From Torreya grandis (Eukaryota > Streptophyta > Pinopsida > Cupressales > Taxaceae), in NCBI GenBank assembly GCA_037957365.1, contig JARHVA010001174.1, positions 2,161,501 to 2,225,500 on the forward strand: a stretch of 64,000 bases of DNA, in the 5' to 3' direction. The notes under the pieces were generated by a model, which had not been told where the DNA came from, did no database searches, and was given only the letters and a program-made list of their open reading frames with translations. The stretch's first letter is position 1; every line of letters starts with the position of its first letter. Both the position numbers and the translations under genes were made by a program. Shown here one piece after another: positions 24,406-35,645 of this stretch.

Positions 24406-27400
24406 AAGGGCAGATTTAAAGCATCCAAAGTGACTTATTGGGTTGAAACATGTATAAAATGTTGAGTCAAGGATGCTGAAGATATTACTAGTGGTTTTTC
24501 GATGTGTTTGACTGGAAGAGTGAAATTAATGCATTACAAAACTAGATCTTGGAATTTGATCCACCAATATCTACTGGAATCATACTAACCTTATAAAGCT
24601 TCATCTTATTCTTCTCCTTGCACTGAACCTGAATGCACATAAGTTTTGAATCATTACATTTTCACTTCACCTATTGTAACGCACATTTCTATAGTTCCTT
24701 ACTACTGTTAATCTTGTCATAGAGATCCTTGGCTTTTCATTGTTTGAGTTTTTCCTCTGACTACTTGATTGAAATTCACAATATCTTCTTGCATTTTATT
24801 TTATTACTCTTCCTTGGCCTTCACAAATTTATTGACTGTATTTTTCTTTATTTTCCTCTTTGGCCTTCTTTTATTCCTCCTACTTATATAGGTGTTCATG
24901 GTGTTTATTCTTAGCTTATTTGGATGCTATGTCTACCTCAACCTTATTTTTTTTCATTTATTATGAATTTTTTTTTATCTTCTTGGTTTTTTTTCTTAAG
25001 TAAGACATACTTGTCTTTTTGATCCTTCTCCTCATCTAATTTTTCATCATCCATCTTCATGTTGGTAGTGTCTTGTGTTATATTCATTTCTATTTGAGTG
25101 TAATTATGGTTAATTGGGGTGTTCCTACCTAGAGGGTTGGTTTTGATATGCTTGTTCTCATTGTATACCTTTATCTAAAGACTCATTAATTTCAAAATCA
25201 AAAGGATTTTCTTTTTCACAGGTGGGGGAATAAGGTGAAGATGTGACTGTGATTGGTGTAGAATATGATAGAGTGGACATGGTTAAGGTGCAACTTGGTG
25301 ATTGGGCATGGAAGATTTTAGTCATGTAAATAGAGACAACAAAATTTTATTTTTGTATTTCATGGTATAGGTCTCTATTCCCATTACTTGCTTTTGTACT
25401 TCCTTTATTGTAACCTCTATAATTGTGAATTCCCACATTCATTCTATGAGGCTAGTGTGTGGTCATGCTAATCCTAGCCTACAATGTGTTCACATCAATT
25501 GGCTTAAGGGACTAGATTATTTTTCATAGCTCTCTATGATAAGATGCTCCCCCTAGAATTTATATTTTCCATGGGCCCCTTGTGCCAATTTTTCCTTTAG
25601 CACTTGGCTCTTATCTATCTATAACTACTTATACCTTTGACACTAATCTCAATGCCTCTTTCTAAACTATAAATTTCAATATGTTATTTACCTCCTCTAA
25701 TTTCACTATTATATATGATACAATGGATTATAGAGGTGGGGGAATTTCAATGATCAAAATGAAAGGATGTCATTTCAAACCTAGCATGTTTGAACTAATT
25801 TCCAAAATAAAATTTCTTTCTCATCTTCCTTGTCATAGGTATCATCCTTGACATATTCAAGAAAAAATATTTACACATATTTAAGTGTGACTCCTAGGGG
25901 ATGCAAATCATATCCAAATACAATGGTGGGCATCTAAGGTTCACTCAAACATGGTTCTAATATATGGGTTCATTTTATAGGTTGCAATGTTTTTAAATCT
26001 AATGTTTTGAATTTTATTAGAGCTACTTATGATGATGAGGCTAACAATTATGGTTTATCCTATGATTTTACCTAATGTTTTACTTATTATTATAGTTATG
26101 GTTCTACTTGCATTTCAACCTATGGTTGTTCAACTCCTAGCAACATGGATTACAGTGGTTGGATGTACTGGGAAACCAATTATTTTTCCTAATCATATTT
26201 GATTGTGCCATGTGGATGTCAATAAATAAGGGGAGAGGAAACATTTGAAGTACTTTCAATTCATTAATTCTAATATGCACTCCAATATGAAACTTTTTAA
26301 TAGATATAATAGGTCCAATATACTTCATAACATCCTCAAACATGCATGGATGTGTTTTTTTCATGTTCTAAATATGCAACCACCATATTGTGAATTTCCC
26401 CAATTGGATATGGTGTTGTCCCAATCAATGCCATATCATATCAAGGAAGGCATTAGGTGGACAATAATATACATATAGAGAAATTACTCTTTTAAGATAT
26501 GTCCACTATGTGAATCAAATCATAAGTACTAGAAATTGGTACTAGAATGATTAAGTTGTCTTGACAACCACCTTATATCAATTTTTTCTCAGCTTTGTTG
26601 AAAGGAATTCAAACCAATTGAATTCTTATCCCAACCTCATAATTTGGTACACAATATCAATTACACCCATCTTGACCTACTTGCCCATTTTTTCAGCTGT
26701 TAGTATTGATGCATGATGCACTCTATAAAAACTATTACTAGTGCATTAGTAAATTATTTAATGGAAACTCATCTATTTATTCTTACATATAATTCTAATG
26801 TTTTTGAGTGAACAAGGGTGTTCTTCATCTTATAGACCTGTAGTGACTTCCCCCTTGCTGGCAATATTTTAGCTTGCATAATGGTATTAGCATTGATGTG
26901 GACCATCACTTTATTTTAAAAATGAATAGGTCCCTCATTGTATTTTATTAAGAGGGTCATCATTAATTCCTCATGATAGCCAATTATAGGAAACCACATG
27001 AAATGCTCAGCATCTAAACCTTGAAATATATTAGCAAGTGAAGGTACTCCTTATTCAAGTGTAGATAATATGTTTGAGAAAACCACTATTTTTTTATTGA
27101 ATCAATGAAGTTGAAGGGATCAAAATTTATCCATATAGTTTTTCATAACACAAATATAGTTCCCATCACTTCCTTGTAAGCACCTATGAAAGGAGTAATG
27201 GTCTATTTCATAGCCATATTATTTTTACTTCATCCTTCTTCTATGAGGTGCGCTGTGAACAATTATGATCAATCTCATCACTAATTCACAAATGGATTGT
27301 TGAGTATCCACATCAATTTTAGCATTCACTTCAGTTTGTAAAATATGAGTTGTATTGATATCCTACCTTTTGTATAAATCCAATAAAAATCTTTCCCTTG

Positions 27401-28049
27401 ATTGTGCCTATCCACATATCACATTTCACACCCCCACATGATTATCTTAAATTAAAATAGCCATTTTTTATTTGAACCACGACCATGTTGTGGTTATATG
27501 CATTGTTTATTTATTTGACTTCAAGGATGTGACGTGTCATATTTTTATTTCCAAAGACTTTCCTCTTTTGTATATTAATTATTTTTTAGAAAATTTACCC
27601 TTTTTAGGAATATTACAATATTATTATGTCTTGTCATTAACTACGTTGAGTAGTTAGAAGTTATTTATGTTTTGTCACTTTCCATTTATTTGTTCAAATT
27701 TCATTCCTATACTTAGATCTCTTAAAAAACCAACATAGATTTCTGTCGTGAACATGATCATGTTGCTTTAAACAATGATATTAAAAAAATCATTACGTTA
27801 TATCATGATATTCCAAAAATTTCAATGTGTTGTACCATGTTATTTCCTATGATTGAAATCATATTAAATTTAATGATTACATTTAATGCCACCAAAATCA
27901 CAATAATAAAAACAAATCATAAAAATAAAATCCTAAAACTTGTGTCATGCAACACTTATTTACAGAATGTCTGGTACTCAGAGATCATTGATTATAGGGA
28001 TTGAGACTACAACCATTAATATTTATTAGAATAATATTTACTTAGAGAC
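24403..28049 (-). other. Probable retroelement debris, family unclear
   Basis: On the minus strand, 24950-25060 encodes Lys/Glu/Asp-rich residues similar in character to the charged linker of G1, and about 25800-26360 gives broken frames rich in Pro, Gln and His that recall gypsy gag or linker sequence. No catalytic or knuckle motif could be confirmed. The 75-77 codon frames near 26137-26478 overlap on opposite strands and are not convincing genes. The part nearest 28050 should hold the 3' end of G3, but no LTR was found. Confidence 0.3.
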
Positions 28050-28777
28050 CTCAGAGTACTATAGTAACTTGATCTGAAATTTAATGAATTATATAAGGTC
28101 CTTTCCATTTGATGCATAACTAGACTAGTTGTGTTTGAAAAATGCTTTCATATAACATGACCATTTTATCATGTTGGAACACTTTAGATTGCATGTTACA
28201 ATATTTACACACATTTTGAATTTGATTATGAACCTCTTGAGTCCACTTCACCATTCACCTTGTTTCTTCCATGATAGTTAGTTTTAAAAAGCATTGTTGC
28301 AAAGATTATTTATATTAATTCCAATAACTATTTTTGCAAAGATTCTTTATCTCCTCACTGTATTATTATTTCAATTCAAAATCTTGGAACCATGTATTCT
28401 ATTAGAATCATAACTTATATTCCATAATATCTAATCACACGTTTACAATATTTTATATATGCTTATAAGATTTCTAGTATGCGATCTTCCCAATCATCTC
28501 TCAGAACAAATTAGATCTTATTAAGTATCTTATCTATAACCTTATTATATGTTTCTACCTAGCCATTTGATTAATCATGGTACATCATGATATTATAATG
28601 TGAAATAATAAACTCTTATGTTAAGGTTTTTATAGTCTTATTGAGATAATCTGTGCCCTCGACACTTATCAAATTTTGAGGGCATCCAAACCTCATTATA
28701 ATGTTTTCATAAAAAAATTCACATCATAATTTGTGTTATAAATTAGAGTTGCATGTGCCTCAACCCATTTATTTAAA
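28050..28777 (-). pseudogene. Gypsy G3 integrase, core and C-terminus, broken
   Basis: Read on the minus strand from the Copia-2 junction: KWVEAHAT near 28755-28777, then SVEGTDYLN at about 28650 where the second catalytic Asp (normally SDxGT) is Glu, then VETYNKVID with the catalytic Glu kept (28553-28555). The spacing of about 34 residues fits the D-35-E arrangement. Further on, VMLYES and KWKGPY-like motifs match the integrase C-terminal domain. Several Gln/Trp codons have become stops. The N-terminal part lies at 38662-38962, on the other side of Copia-2. Confidence 0.85.
28773..28777. other. Target-site duplication of Copia-2, left
   Basis: TTAAA, identical to 38662-38666 at the other end of Copia-2. 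Confidence 0.85.
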
Positions 28778-29039
28778 TGTTAGAGAATTTTAAATGATGT
28801 CATGGTGATGTCATGGAGGTGTCCAGGTGAGTGGATGAAGTGTCTTGATAGTTTAAGTGACAATGACAAAGTGTGCAATGTGCTTGTTGTAGTATGCTTG
28901 AAGTTGGCTTGGTTGATCTTCTATTTTGGAATTATTAGAGATGATTAGGGATGAATATGAAGTGTTGAGCATGTGAAATAGGTCCAATAAGAAGTTTTAT
29001 ATGCTTTGAGTGCTTGTGTGCATGAGTGGATTTCATTTG

Positions 29040-29900
29040 CTTGATCATTGGTTTTAGCTAGACATTTTGGTTATAGTGGCAGAAAATCTGAGTTGGTAGT
29101 TTGATGACATCATAATTACTAAATGTGGATGAGTTAGGGGGAGTTGGATATATGGTTGTGATCAAATTATTACCAAGTTATTATGTTCTAAGTATCAAGT
29201 CATGTGATGAATCACAACCAAAGATATGTGTGTGCAATGTTGGGCTCCTAGGCATTTTTGATAGTGTTTTCTATCTTCAAACATAATGGAGTAAGTAGTT
29301 TGGTGACATCATATCTTACATGTATGAAAGTTTTAGGAGAAAATTGATATATGGATGAATTCCCCTATGAGAGAATATATTATACACTAAATCTTAAGTC
29401 ATGCAACTAATCATGACAAAAGATATGCAAGTGCAAAGTTAGGCTCCCAGGTAGTTTGAAAGTGTTTTACCATACTTAGCCAAATTTGCATGTGGCAAGA
29501 AAAGCTGAGTAGGCATTTTGATGTAGTCATATTTCAAACATGTTGTAGTTTTATAAAAAATTGATCATATAGGTTTATGTAGTTTTGTGCCTAGTTTTTA
29601 TGTGATAGTTTTTAGGTCATGCAATGAAGTACAACAAAAGATATGTATATGCAAAGTTGGCCTTCTAGACAGTTCTAGGCATAGTTGGCTTTGTGGTAGA
29701 AAATTATGAATGAACATATTAATGGTGTTATATCATGCATGTGAAAATGTTTTAGGATCAGATTGATACATGAATAAATTTTCCTATATGAGGAGATCAT
29801 ATGGATTAATTTTCAAGTCATGATATTGATTGAGGCAAAATTTATTAAGGAGCAAAGATGGCCTTCCAAGTAGATTGTAATGGTCCCCATACTTAGCCAA
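29040..29900 (+). repeat. Four ~200-bp tandem modules in the LTR
   Basis: A core like AAAGATATGxxxxTGCAAAG followed by GGCTCC/GGCCTTC recurs starting at about 29221, 29420, 29638 and 29838 (spacings 199, 218 and 200). Between cores the order GGCA(A)GAAAA, TTTGATGxxxTCATAT, GGATGAATT and AGTCATG is repeated. The 3' LTR has the same set at about 36088, 36287, 36502 and 36702. Confidence 0.75.
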
Positions 29901-30963
29901 ATTTATGAAGGGTAAAGACTAGGACCAAATGGAGATCCAACAGCTCATGATCTTTCATATAGATCAAAATAAATGGAGCGTATTGAGTCAAATAGGTCAA
30001 AGTAATAGTTGTCTAGCATTGTTAAAGCAAGAACAATCTTGAAGAGATCGACGAAGTGTATGAGGTCAAATATTACTAGGATGCATGAGATGAGGTCAAC
30101 TATTTGAAGTTTAACATTTGGGTAGTGGCACATTATGATTTAATGTTTGAATAAGATCGATGTTGTATATTTAATATAAGATGTGAGGGCATGATATGCA
30201 TTTTAAGTGATCAAAGTTTAACTATGACCATTTGAATTCAAATATTTGAATTTAACAAAGGAAAGACTAATGTCTGGTTTTTGGGCCATATCTTTTGATA
30301 CAGACAAAATTTACTCATGGTGTAACAAGTGAATTTGTAGAGGACTCAAAGGTCATAGGGATATATATATTTTAATGTTTGAAAGTGTGTATAATCAAAG
30401 TTATGAAGGTTTAAAGTTGATTATGTGTTTGACCATGAAATGTAAGTGACTCAAGAAGGATAATTGATCTTGTGTTGATGTTTCATGATGACTTATCTAT
30501 TGGAGGGTGTTGTATACTCCATAAGGATCATATATATGGGTTTTAGAGGTGTGATAAATCTATATTGAGCATGGAAAATGCTTAATAAGTTGACTGTATA
30601 TTCATTCATGGTGTTCCTATGTACAAGGTCATTATTTGAGTTATTTGACCATACACAAAGGTGAGTAGAGATGACTATGATCATTTGAGAATGTTTATGG
30701 GGTCATGTGGAGTGAACATTTGCATTTGAAAGTGGTCTTGTGTTCTTTTTTTTCTTAATGAAGTGCTAAATGGGTGAATAGGTCTCTATGAGACCTATAA
30801 GGGCTAAAAGGCCTAATTGAAAGGTGTAGCTGCTTAAGGGTGATCCATGGATGATATGGATAACCTATATGGATGGTATTGAACTATGTATTGATGTGAT
30901 AAATGAATTAAATGTTAAGGCATGCCTATTGGATACATAATATGGTGATGTTCATGAATGCTC

Positions 30964-30971
30964 TATAAATA
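30964..30971 (+). promoter_or_regulatory. LTR TATA box
   Basis: TATAAATA in the context CTCTATAAATAGTG, a canonical plant TATA box, retained in the 3' LTR at 37841-37848. It should place element transcription start about 30 bp downstream. Confidence 0.65.
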
Positions 30972-31283
30972 GTGAAACCAAATGTGATGGTTTCTAGACT
31001 TGGAAAAGATGTGTGAAAGGCTTGTGTGAGTGGAGTATTTGTTGAAACAAAGAAGAAAAGAGAGGCAATATGCCCAATGGATGGGTTGATGAGTAGAGTA
31101 GATTGAGGACTATGTATATGACACATAGGTCATATTTATGATGTCAAAATAGTGATCATTTATATTGAGGATGAGAAAAGTGTAGAGTGATTCAAAAGGT
31201 GGATTTGGATGCATTGAGAGAGTAAATGAAAAAGCTATGTTATCAGAGATCTATCATAGGAGGTCGAAAGGTATTGATCTTCC

Positions 31284-31470
31284 TTAGGGGTAGGTGCTCC
31301 TTGTGAAATAGGTGTTTCACTAAAGGCCTTAGGTTAGAAGGACTTGACCAAGGTTACTGGTCAGAAGGACTTGACCAAAAAGTGATTAAAAAGACTTGAT
31401 CATCTTAAGGGTAGTTGATCATTGTGAAATTGATGTTTCACTAAATCTTGGTTAGAAGGACTTGATCAGT
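31284..31470 (+). repeat. Duplicated U5 block with AAGGACTTGA motifs
   Basis: Two diverged copies of a block (from about 31284 and about 31403) each contain TTGTGAAATxGxTGTTTCACTAAA followed by AGAAGGACTTGA. The AAGGACTTGA(C/T)C motif appears three times with a fourth decayed to AAAGACTTGATC. The 3' LTR has the same arrangement at about 38215-38400. Confidence 0.7.
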
Positions 31471-31719
31471 CTCTTGTTTATAATATCTTATAGGACAAGT
31501 TGTCCATGTGTTGTAGGCTTGAGAGTGATTTTTATTCATCATAAGGTTTTCCCATAGGACCTATGTGTTGTGTGTTTGATCTTGTGTATTCATTAAATGA
31601 ATGAGCTATCTTATTAATGTTGCTTGATCAAGTTTATATAAGTTGATTATTTAATAAGTTTAAAAGGATTGGGATTGAAATTAAAATATCCCCATCTCAG
31701 TGATTGTACCTCTAATAAT

Positions 31720-31731
31720 TAGTATCAGAGT
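31720..31731 (+). other. Copia-2 primer-binding site
   Basis: TAGTATCAGAGT starts two bases after the 5' LTR. It matches the initiator tRNA-Met site TGGTATCAGAGC except for one G-to-A change and the last base. Confidence 0.85.
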
Positions 31732-31780
31732 TGGTCCTTTGGTAAAGCCTTGATAGTTTGAAGGTGATCCAAGGTATAAT

Positions 31781-33028
31781 ATGGGTAGTCATCAAATGCA
31801 AGGATGTTTCTCTACTAAGTAAGCACCAATGTTCAATGGATCCAATTATGATTTTTGGAGTGCAATGATGAAGACATACATTATGTCCCTAGGGTTTGAT
31901 GTATGGAAATATGTTATGGATGGTTATGTTGCTCCTACTACTCTTACATCTAGTGCTATAGATAAGAAGCTATTTGAGAATAATTGTAAAGCAATGATTT
32001 TCATCACTTGTGGTCTTATAGAGACTAATTTCACTAAGGTAATCCATTATAAATCTACTAAAGATATATGAGACAAAATGTAGATCATTTATGAAGGCGA
32101 TTCAAAGGTCAAGATTGATAAGTTGTAGACTCATAGAAGGCAATTAAAAAGTCTCAAGATGAAGGAAGAAGATTCTATGGCATCCTTTCTATATAAATTT
32201 GATGAAATTGTGAAAATCATCATAGGTCTTAGAGATAACCTTGAAGAGGCTATTGTAGTTGAAAAAGTATTAAGGTCTCTACCCCTCAAATTTGATCCAA
32301 AAGTATTTGCTATAGAAGAAAGTCATGATCTTATTTAGTTAAATATGGATCAATTGCATGGCACCCTTATTGCCTATAAGATGAGAGTAAATGATGATAT
32401 ACCACCAAAGAAGGAAGCAAAATTCAAGATAGAAATTAATCGAAAGAAGAAGTTCCAATGTAAGAAACCCAAGGAGGATGACATTTTTGATATTGATGAG
32501 GATGAAGTAATTAATTTGTTTACAAGGAAATTGAAAATGTGTTTAGGCAGGTATAAGGGTAAATTATGCTTTAAATGCTTCAATAATGGAGAGGTAGGAC
32601 ATTTTCCTAATAAGTACCCTCATAAGTATAAGAAGAATGATGATGAAGAGCATGATGAATACCAAAATGAAGACAAGAAGACATACATGTCTGATAAGAG
32701 GAAGAAAGGATTCATAAAGTATGACAACAAGAAAAAGTTCTTCAAGAATAAGAAGAGTCTTTACACTAATAAAGACTACAAATCATTAAATGAGTGTGAA
32801 GATAATGATTCAAAGTGTGATCATGAAGATGATGGTCCTGTTGAAGATGAAACCCTATTTATGGCTAAGGAAGGAAGTTTCTCACATCAAAAGGAGTATA
32901 CTTGGAGTGATTCACATAATGATGAATATGAGGTGGACTATGAGATTACATTGGAAAATGTTTTTGAAGAACTAAAGATTAAGAAGAAGATTAACAAGAA
33001 GATGAAGTCTCAACTCAAAAGACTATGA
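31781..33028 (+). pseudogene. Copia-2 gag, one frame with five nonsense codons
   Basis: One reading frame of 416 codons runs from ATG 31781 to the stop at 33026-33028 without any frameshift. It is interrupted by five stops (near 31820, 32069, 32081, 32126 and 32336), most explainable as TGG or CAG codons changed by a transition. The capsid region reads FNGSNYDFWSAMMKTY, SMASFLYKFDEIVKII and VLRSLPLKFDPKV, matching plant copia DUF4219/UBN2 Gag. A knuckle at 32567-32625 (CFKC ... VGHFPNKY) has lost Cys residues. The last third is Lys/Asp/Glu-rich and holds the longest uninterrupted frame in the window (227 codons from 32345). Alternative start: ATG 31829. Confidence 0.88.
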
Positions 33029-33041
33029 GGAACAATTTAGT

Positions 33042-33760
33042 ATGTATGAGGAAATAATAAATGAAGACACTAAGGAACATGAAGATATAGTCAAGCATCT
33101 TAGTTGTCATTTGGAAATCCTATCTACAAGCTTAAAATCTAAAGAAGATGAATGTTTAAGGTATGTAATTGAAAGTGTGTCATTGAAATCTAAGTTAGAG
33201 AAGGCATATAGTAAGTTGAAGTCATTTGTGAGATTTGAAAAGAGCTCAAGTGATCTAGACATTATTCTGAATGATCAAATGCATGCAAGTGATAGAATTG
33301 GTCTTGGATAAAAAGAAGAACCGAAGAATGCAAATCAAGACAAGATGAAGACTATTATTAATAAGTACAATCGTAATTTGAATACAAATCATCATATAAG
33401 AAATGTAGGTGCTAGGAGAATGAAGAGCATAGAGTTAGAGAATGAAAGAGAGCTGTTAAAAATGAGTTTTCATGGAAATATGATGGGGGTCATCAGTTAA
33501 AAGGTGTGAGAAAAGTTAAGTGATTCAACTATCTTAATAAGGGACACTTTGCTAAGCATTATCCAAATAATGAAAGGTAAGGTAAGTCTTCTTCAAAAAG
33601 AGTAGTTTGTTTTAATTGTCATGACATTGGACACATTGATAGTTTTTGTCTGAATAAGGTAAGATATGCTGAGTTTTCATCAAGGAGTATTGTTTGCTAC
33701 AATTGTGAAAAGATTGGTCACATTTATATATTCTACAAGCAAAGGCATACAAGATAGAAT
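33042..33760 (+). pseudogene. Copia-2 gag C-terminal coiled coil and CCHC array
   Basis: In the +1 frame relative to gag, 33042-33311 encodes 89 residues of heptad-like, Lys/Glu/Leu-rich sequence ending LDIILNDQ ... RIGLG, a signature I associate with Sirevirus-type copia Gag. Further down are three CCHC sites: 33521-33573 (all Cys lost), 33608-33649 (CFNCHDIGHIDSFC, intact C-x2-C-x4-H-x4-C) and 33695-33736 (last Cys changed to Tyr). The last two are in frame, 29 codons apart. With the knuckle at 32567, the element had four. The shift at about 33030 separates this from the main gag frame. Confidence 0.8.
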
Positions 33761-35633
33761 AGGTTTTATCAAGCTCCTAGAGTGCAATGTAGAAGACAAA
33801 TTAACTCATAGACACCAAAAGTGGTAAGTATGAGTCATAAGTAATCTATTTTCTATGGTCTATAATGATATAGAAGTTAAAGAGTGCCAAGGGATTTCAT
33901 TTTTTTCTCATGCTGTGCATAAAGAGACCAAGCTTAAAGAGAAGACTAAAGTGTTGGTTTAAGCTAGTTTTGAGATATGTTTGGATCTAAGTGAAGATCC
34001 TGCTATTGTTGAGCAAGCTTTATGCAAAGAAATTAGTTGTCAGTTCCTAGTATTGAGGTTCTAAACTGTAAAGAATATTCTTTAGATGAAAAGGTATGTC
34101 ATGAATCTTTGTTGTCTCATGTATTGGCACTTCAATCTTAGAAGAGAAGGAGAATATTATAGTGGTTGAGCATGTTGATTATCTTAAGCCTAAGAAGAAG
34201 AAGAAATACAAGTATCAGATGACCAAGGAGGACAAAGAATATGAGGAGTTGTGGGAAAATCCTAGTTTCATACTATTCTAGGACATTGTGAAGTAGGGTG
34301 TCTTTGTCTATGTTTCTTAAGAGACTTCTTTCAGTTGAGAAATAAGTGTTGCTATGTATGTAGTGTCTACAGGGTCAAAATGGATGTTTCTCGATGGCTT
34401 AATGAGATTGATGTAATGTTAATAAGAGTTTAATTCTTAGAAAGGTTTGTACAATTCTTTGTGATGAGTTCTAGGTAATTTTGTGTCTTGATGATCTTGT
34501 TTGTACCAATTAAATATTTTTGAGTGCTCTCATTTTTTTCAATTTTGGCTTAAGGGTAAACATGCCTAAAATGGGTTATAGGATGTATGGGTTACCAAAG
34601 ATGTGGAAGATAAAATCTTGGTCTATAAGTGTGTAATGATCATCTCTAGGTGTAAAAGAAGTTTTAGAGGTGGATGTTGACCATAAGGAGCTTTGTTGAC
34701 CTTGTTTGTTTTGAGATTCTAGGGTTTTGGGCTTTGTTATAAAAGTGGTTTTCCTTATGAGTTGAGTTCTAAGGCTTCTTAATAGGTTTAATGGGCCAAA
34801 TGGGTTATCAAATAAAGCTTCACAGAGATTTGAAGGTTTTTGGATTTTAAGTTATTCAAATTTTTATCAAAATGAAAACCTAATTCGCCAGTAGGTTTGT
34901 GAAGGAAGTATCTTTCAAAGGATGAGATAGGTGATTAAAGTTTTGTGTGATTGAGGGGGAATATGAGAGTGATATAGATATGAGGTTGTAGGTCTTGAAT
35001 TTATGTCTACAAAAATATGTGGGCTCTGCAAGTTCTAGGTAGGGCTACAAGGAGACTAGACATGCCTAGTGAGAAGAAGAGCATTTTTTGTTAAATTTAT
35101 CCAAAAGAAAAAGGAATGAATATTTCAAGGTGATTTATAAAGATTGGTTTAGATCATGTTTTATATTTGGTGAGTGGAATGAAGTTCTGTTGGTGGTCCT
35201 TGAGGTGGCTTAAGAGAGAAGGCTAGTTAGCTTGTATGGTAGTTATTCATGGTGTGTGGAGATTTGAAGATGCTTAGGAGGTGAAATTGCTCAAAAATAT
35301 TATAGGGAGTCATTATCAGATGTTTCTTGGTGATTTACATCAGATTTTAATTTTTTGTGTGTTCTTTCTTCATCAGTTGCAGTGCTTGGTTGAAGAGAGT
35401 GTTGGCATGGAGCAAAAGAAAGTTGTCAAGGCAAGAAGAGGTAGGCTCAAGGTAAGGGGGAGATTGTACTATATTTATAAGATGGTATTATATTTTTTTA
35501 GTCTTTTTAAGTCTTCAATATAAGTTTGTGCCCACTTTTTCATTATGTCAAAGGGGGAGAAAGTTCCTGTTGTGAGAGTACTTGAAGAGAGAGAAGGAAG
35601 GTGAGTTGTATGATGTGTATTGACATCAATGTC
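33761..35633 (+). other. Copia-2 interior without recognisable pol
   Basis: About 1.9 kb between the knuckle array and the polypurine tracts. I looked for DSG protease, HHCC/DDE integrase, YVDD RT and RNase H motifs in all forward frames and saw none. Short Lys/Glu-rich frames (about 34170-34280) and an 80-codon open frame (35281-35523) are unidentified. A polypurine-like GTCAAAGGGGGA occurs at 35547-35558. Confidence 0.6.
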
Positions 35634-35645
35634 AAAGGGGGATAT
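35634..35645 (+). other. Copia-2 polypurine tract
   Basis: AAAGGGGGATAT abuts the 3' LTR. The 12-mer GTCAAAGGGGGA occurs here (35631-35642) and 84 bp upstream (35547-35558). Multiplied polypurine tracts are a known trait of Sireviruses. Confidence 0.85.

Larger units (their letters stand above)
28778..31717 (+). repeat. Copia-2 5' LTR
   Basis: Starts TGTTAGAGAATTTT, aligned without gaps to TGCTGGAGAGTTTT at 35646, and ends CTCTAATA at 31717 (CTCTAACA in the other copy). It contains four diverged modules of about 200 bp (29040-29900), a TATAAATA box (30964-30971) and an array of AGAAGGACTTGA motifs (31335-31465). By position of the TATA box, U3 is about 2.2 kb and R-U5 about 0.7 kb. No protein-coding similarity was seen inside it. 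Confidence 0.93.

Noticed and set aside
31829..32071. Copia-2 gag N-terminal frame as an intact 80-codon host gene
   Set aside because: It is in the same frame as the downstream gag and ends at a stop that fits a mutated Trp codon of the capsid domain.
32374..32583. 69-codon minus-strand frame within Copia-2
   Set aside because: It lies entirely antisense to the well-supported gag frame.
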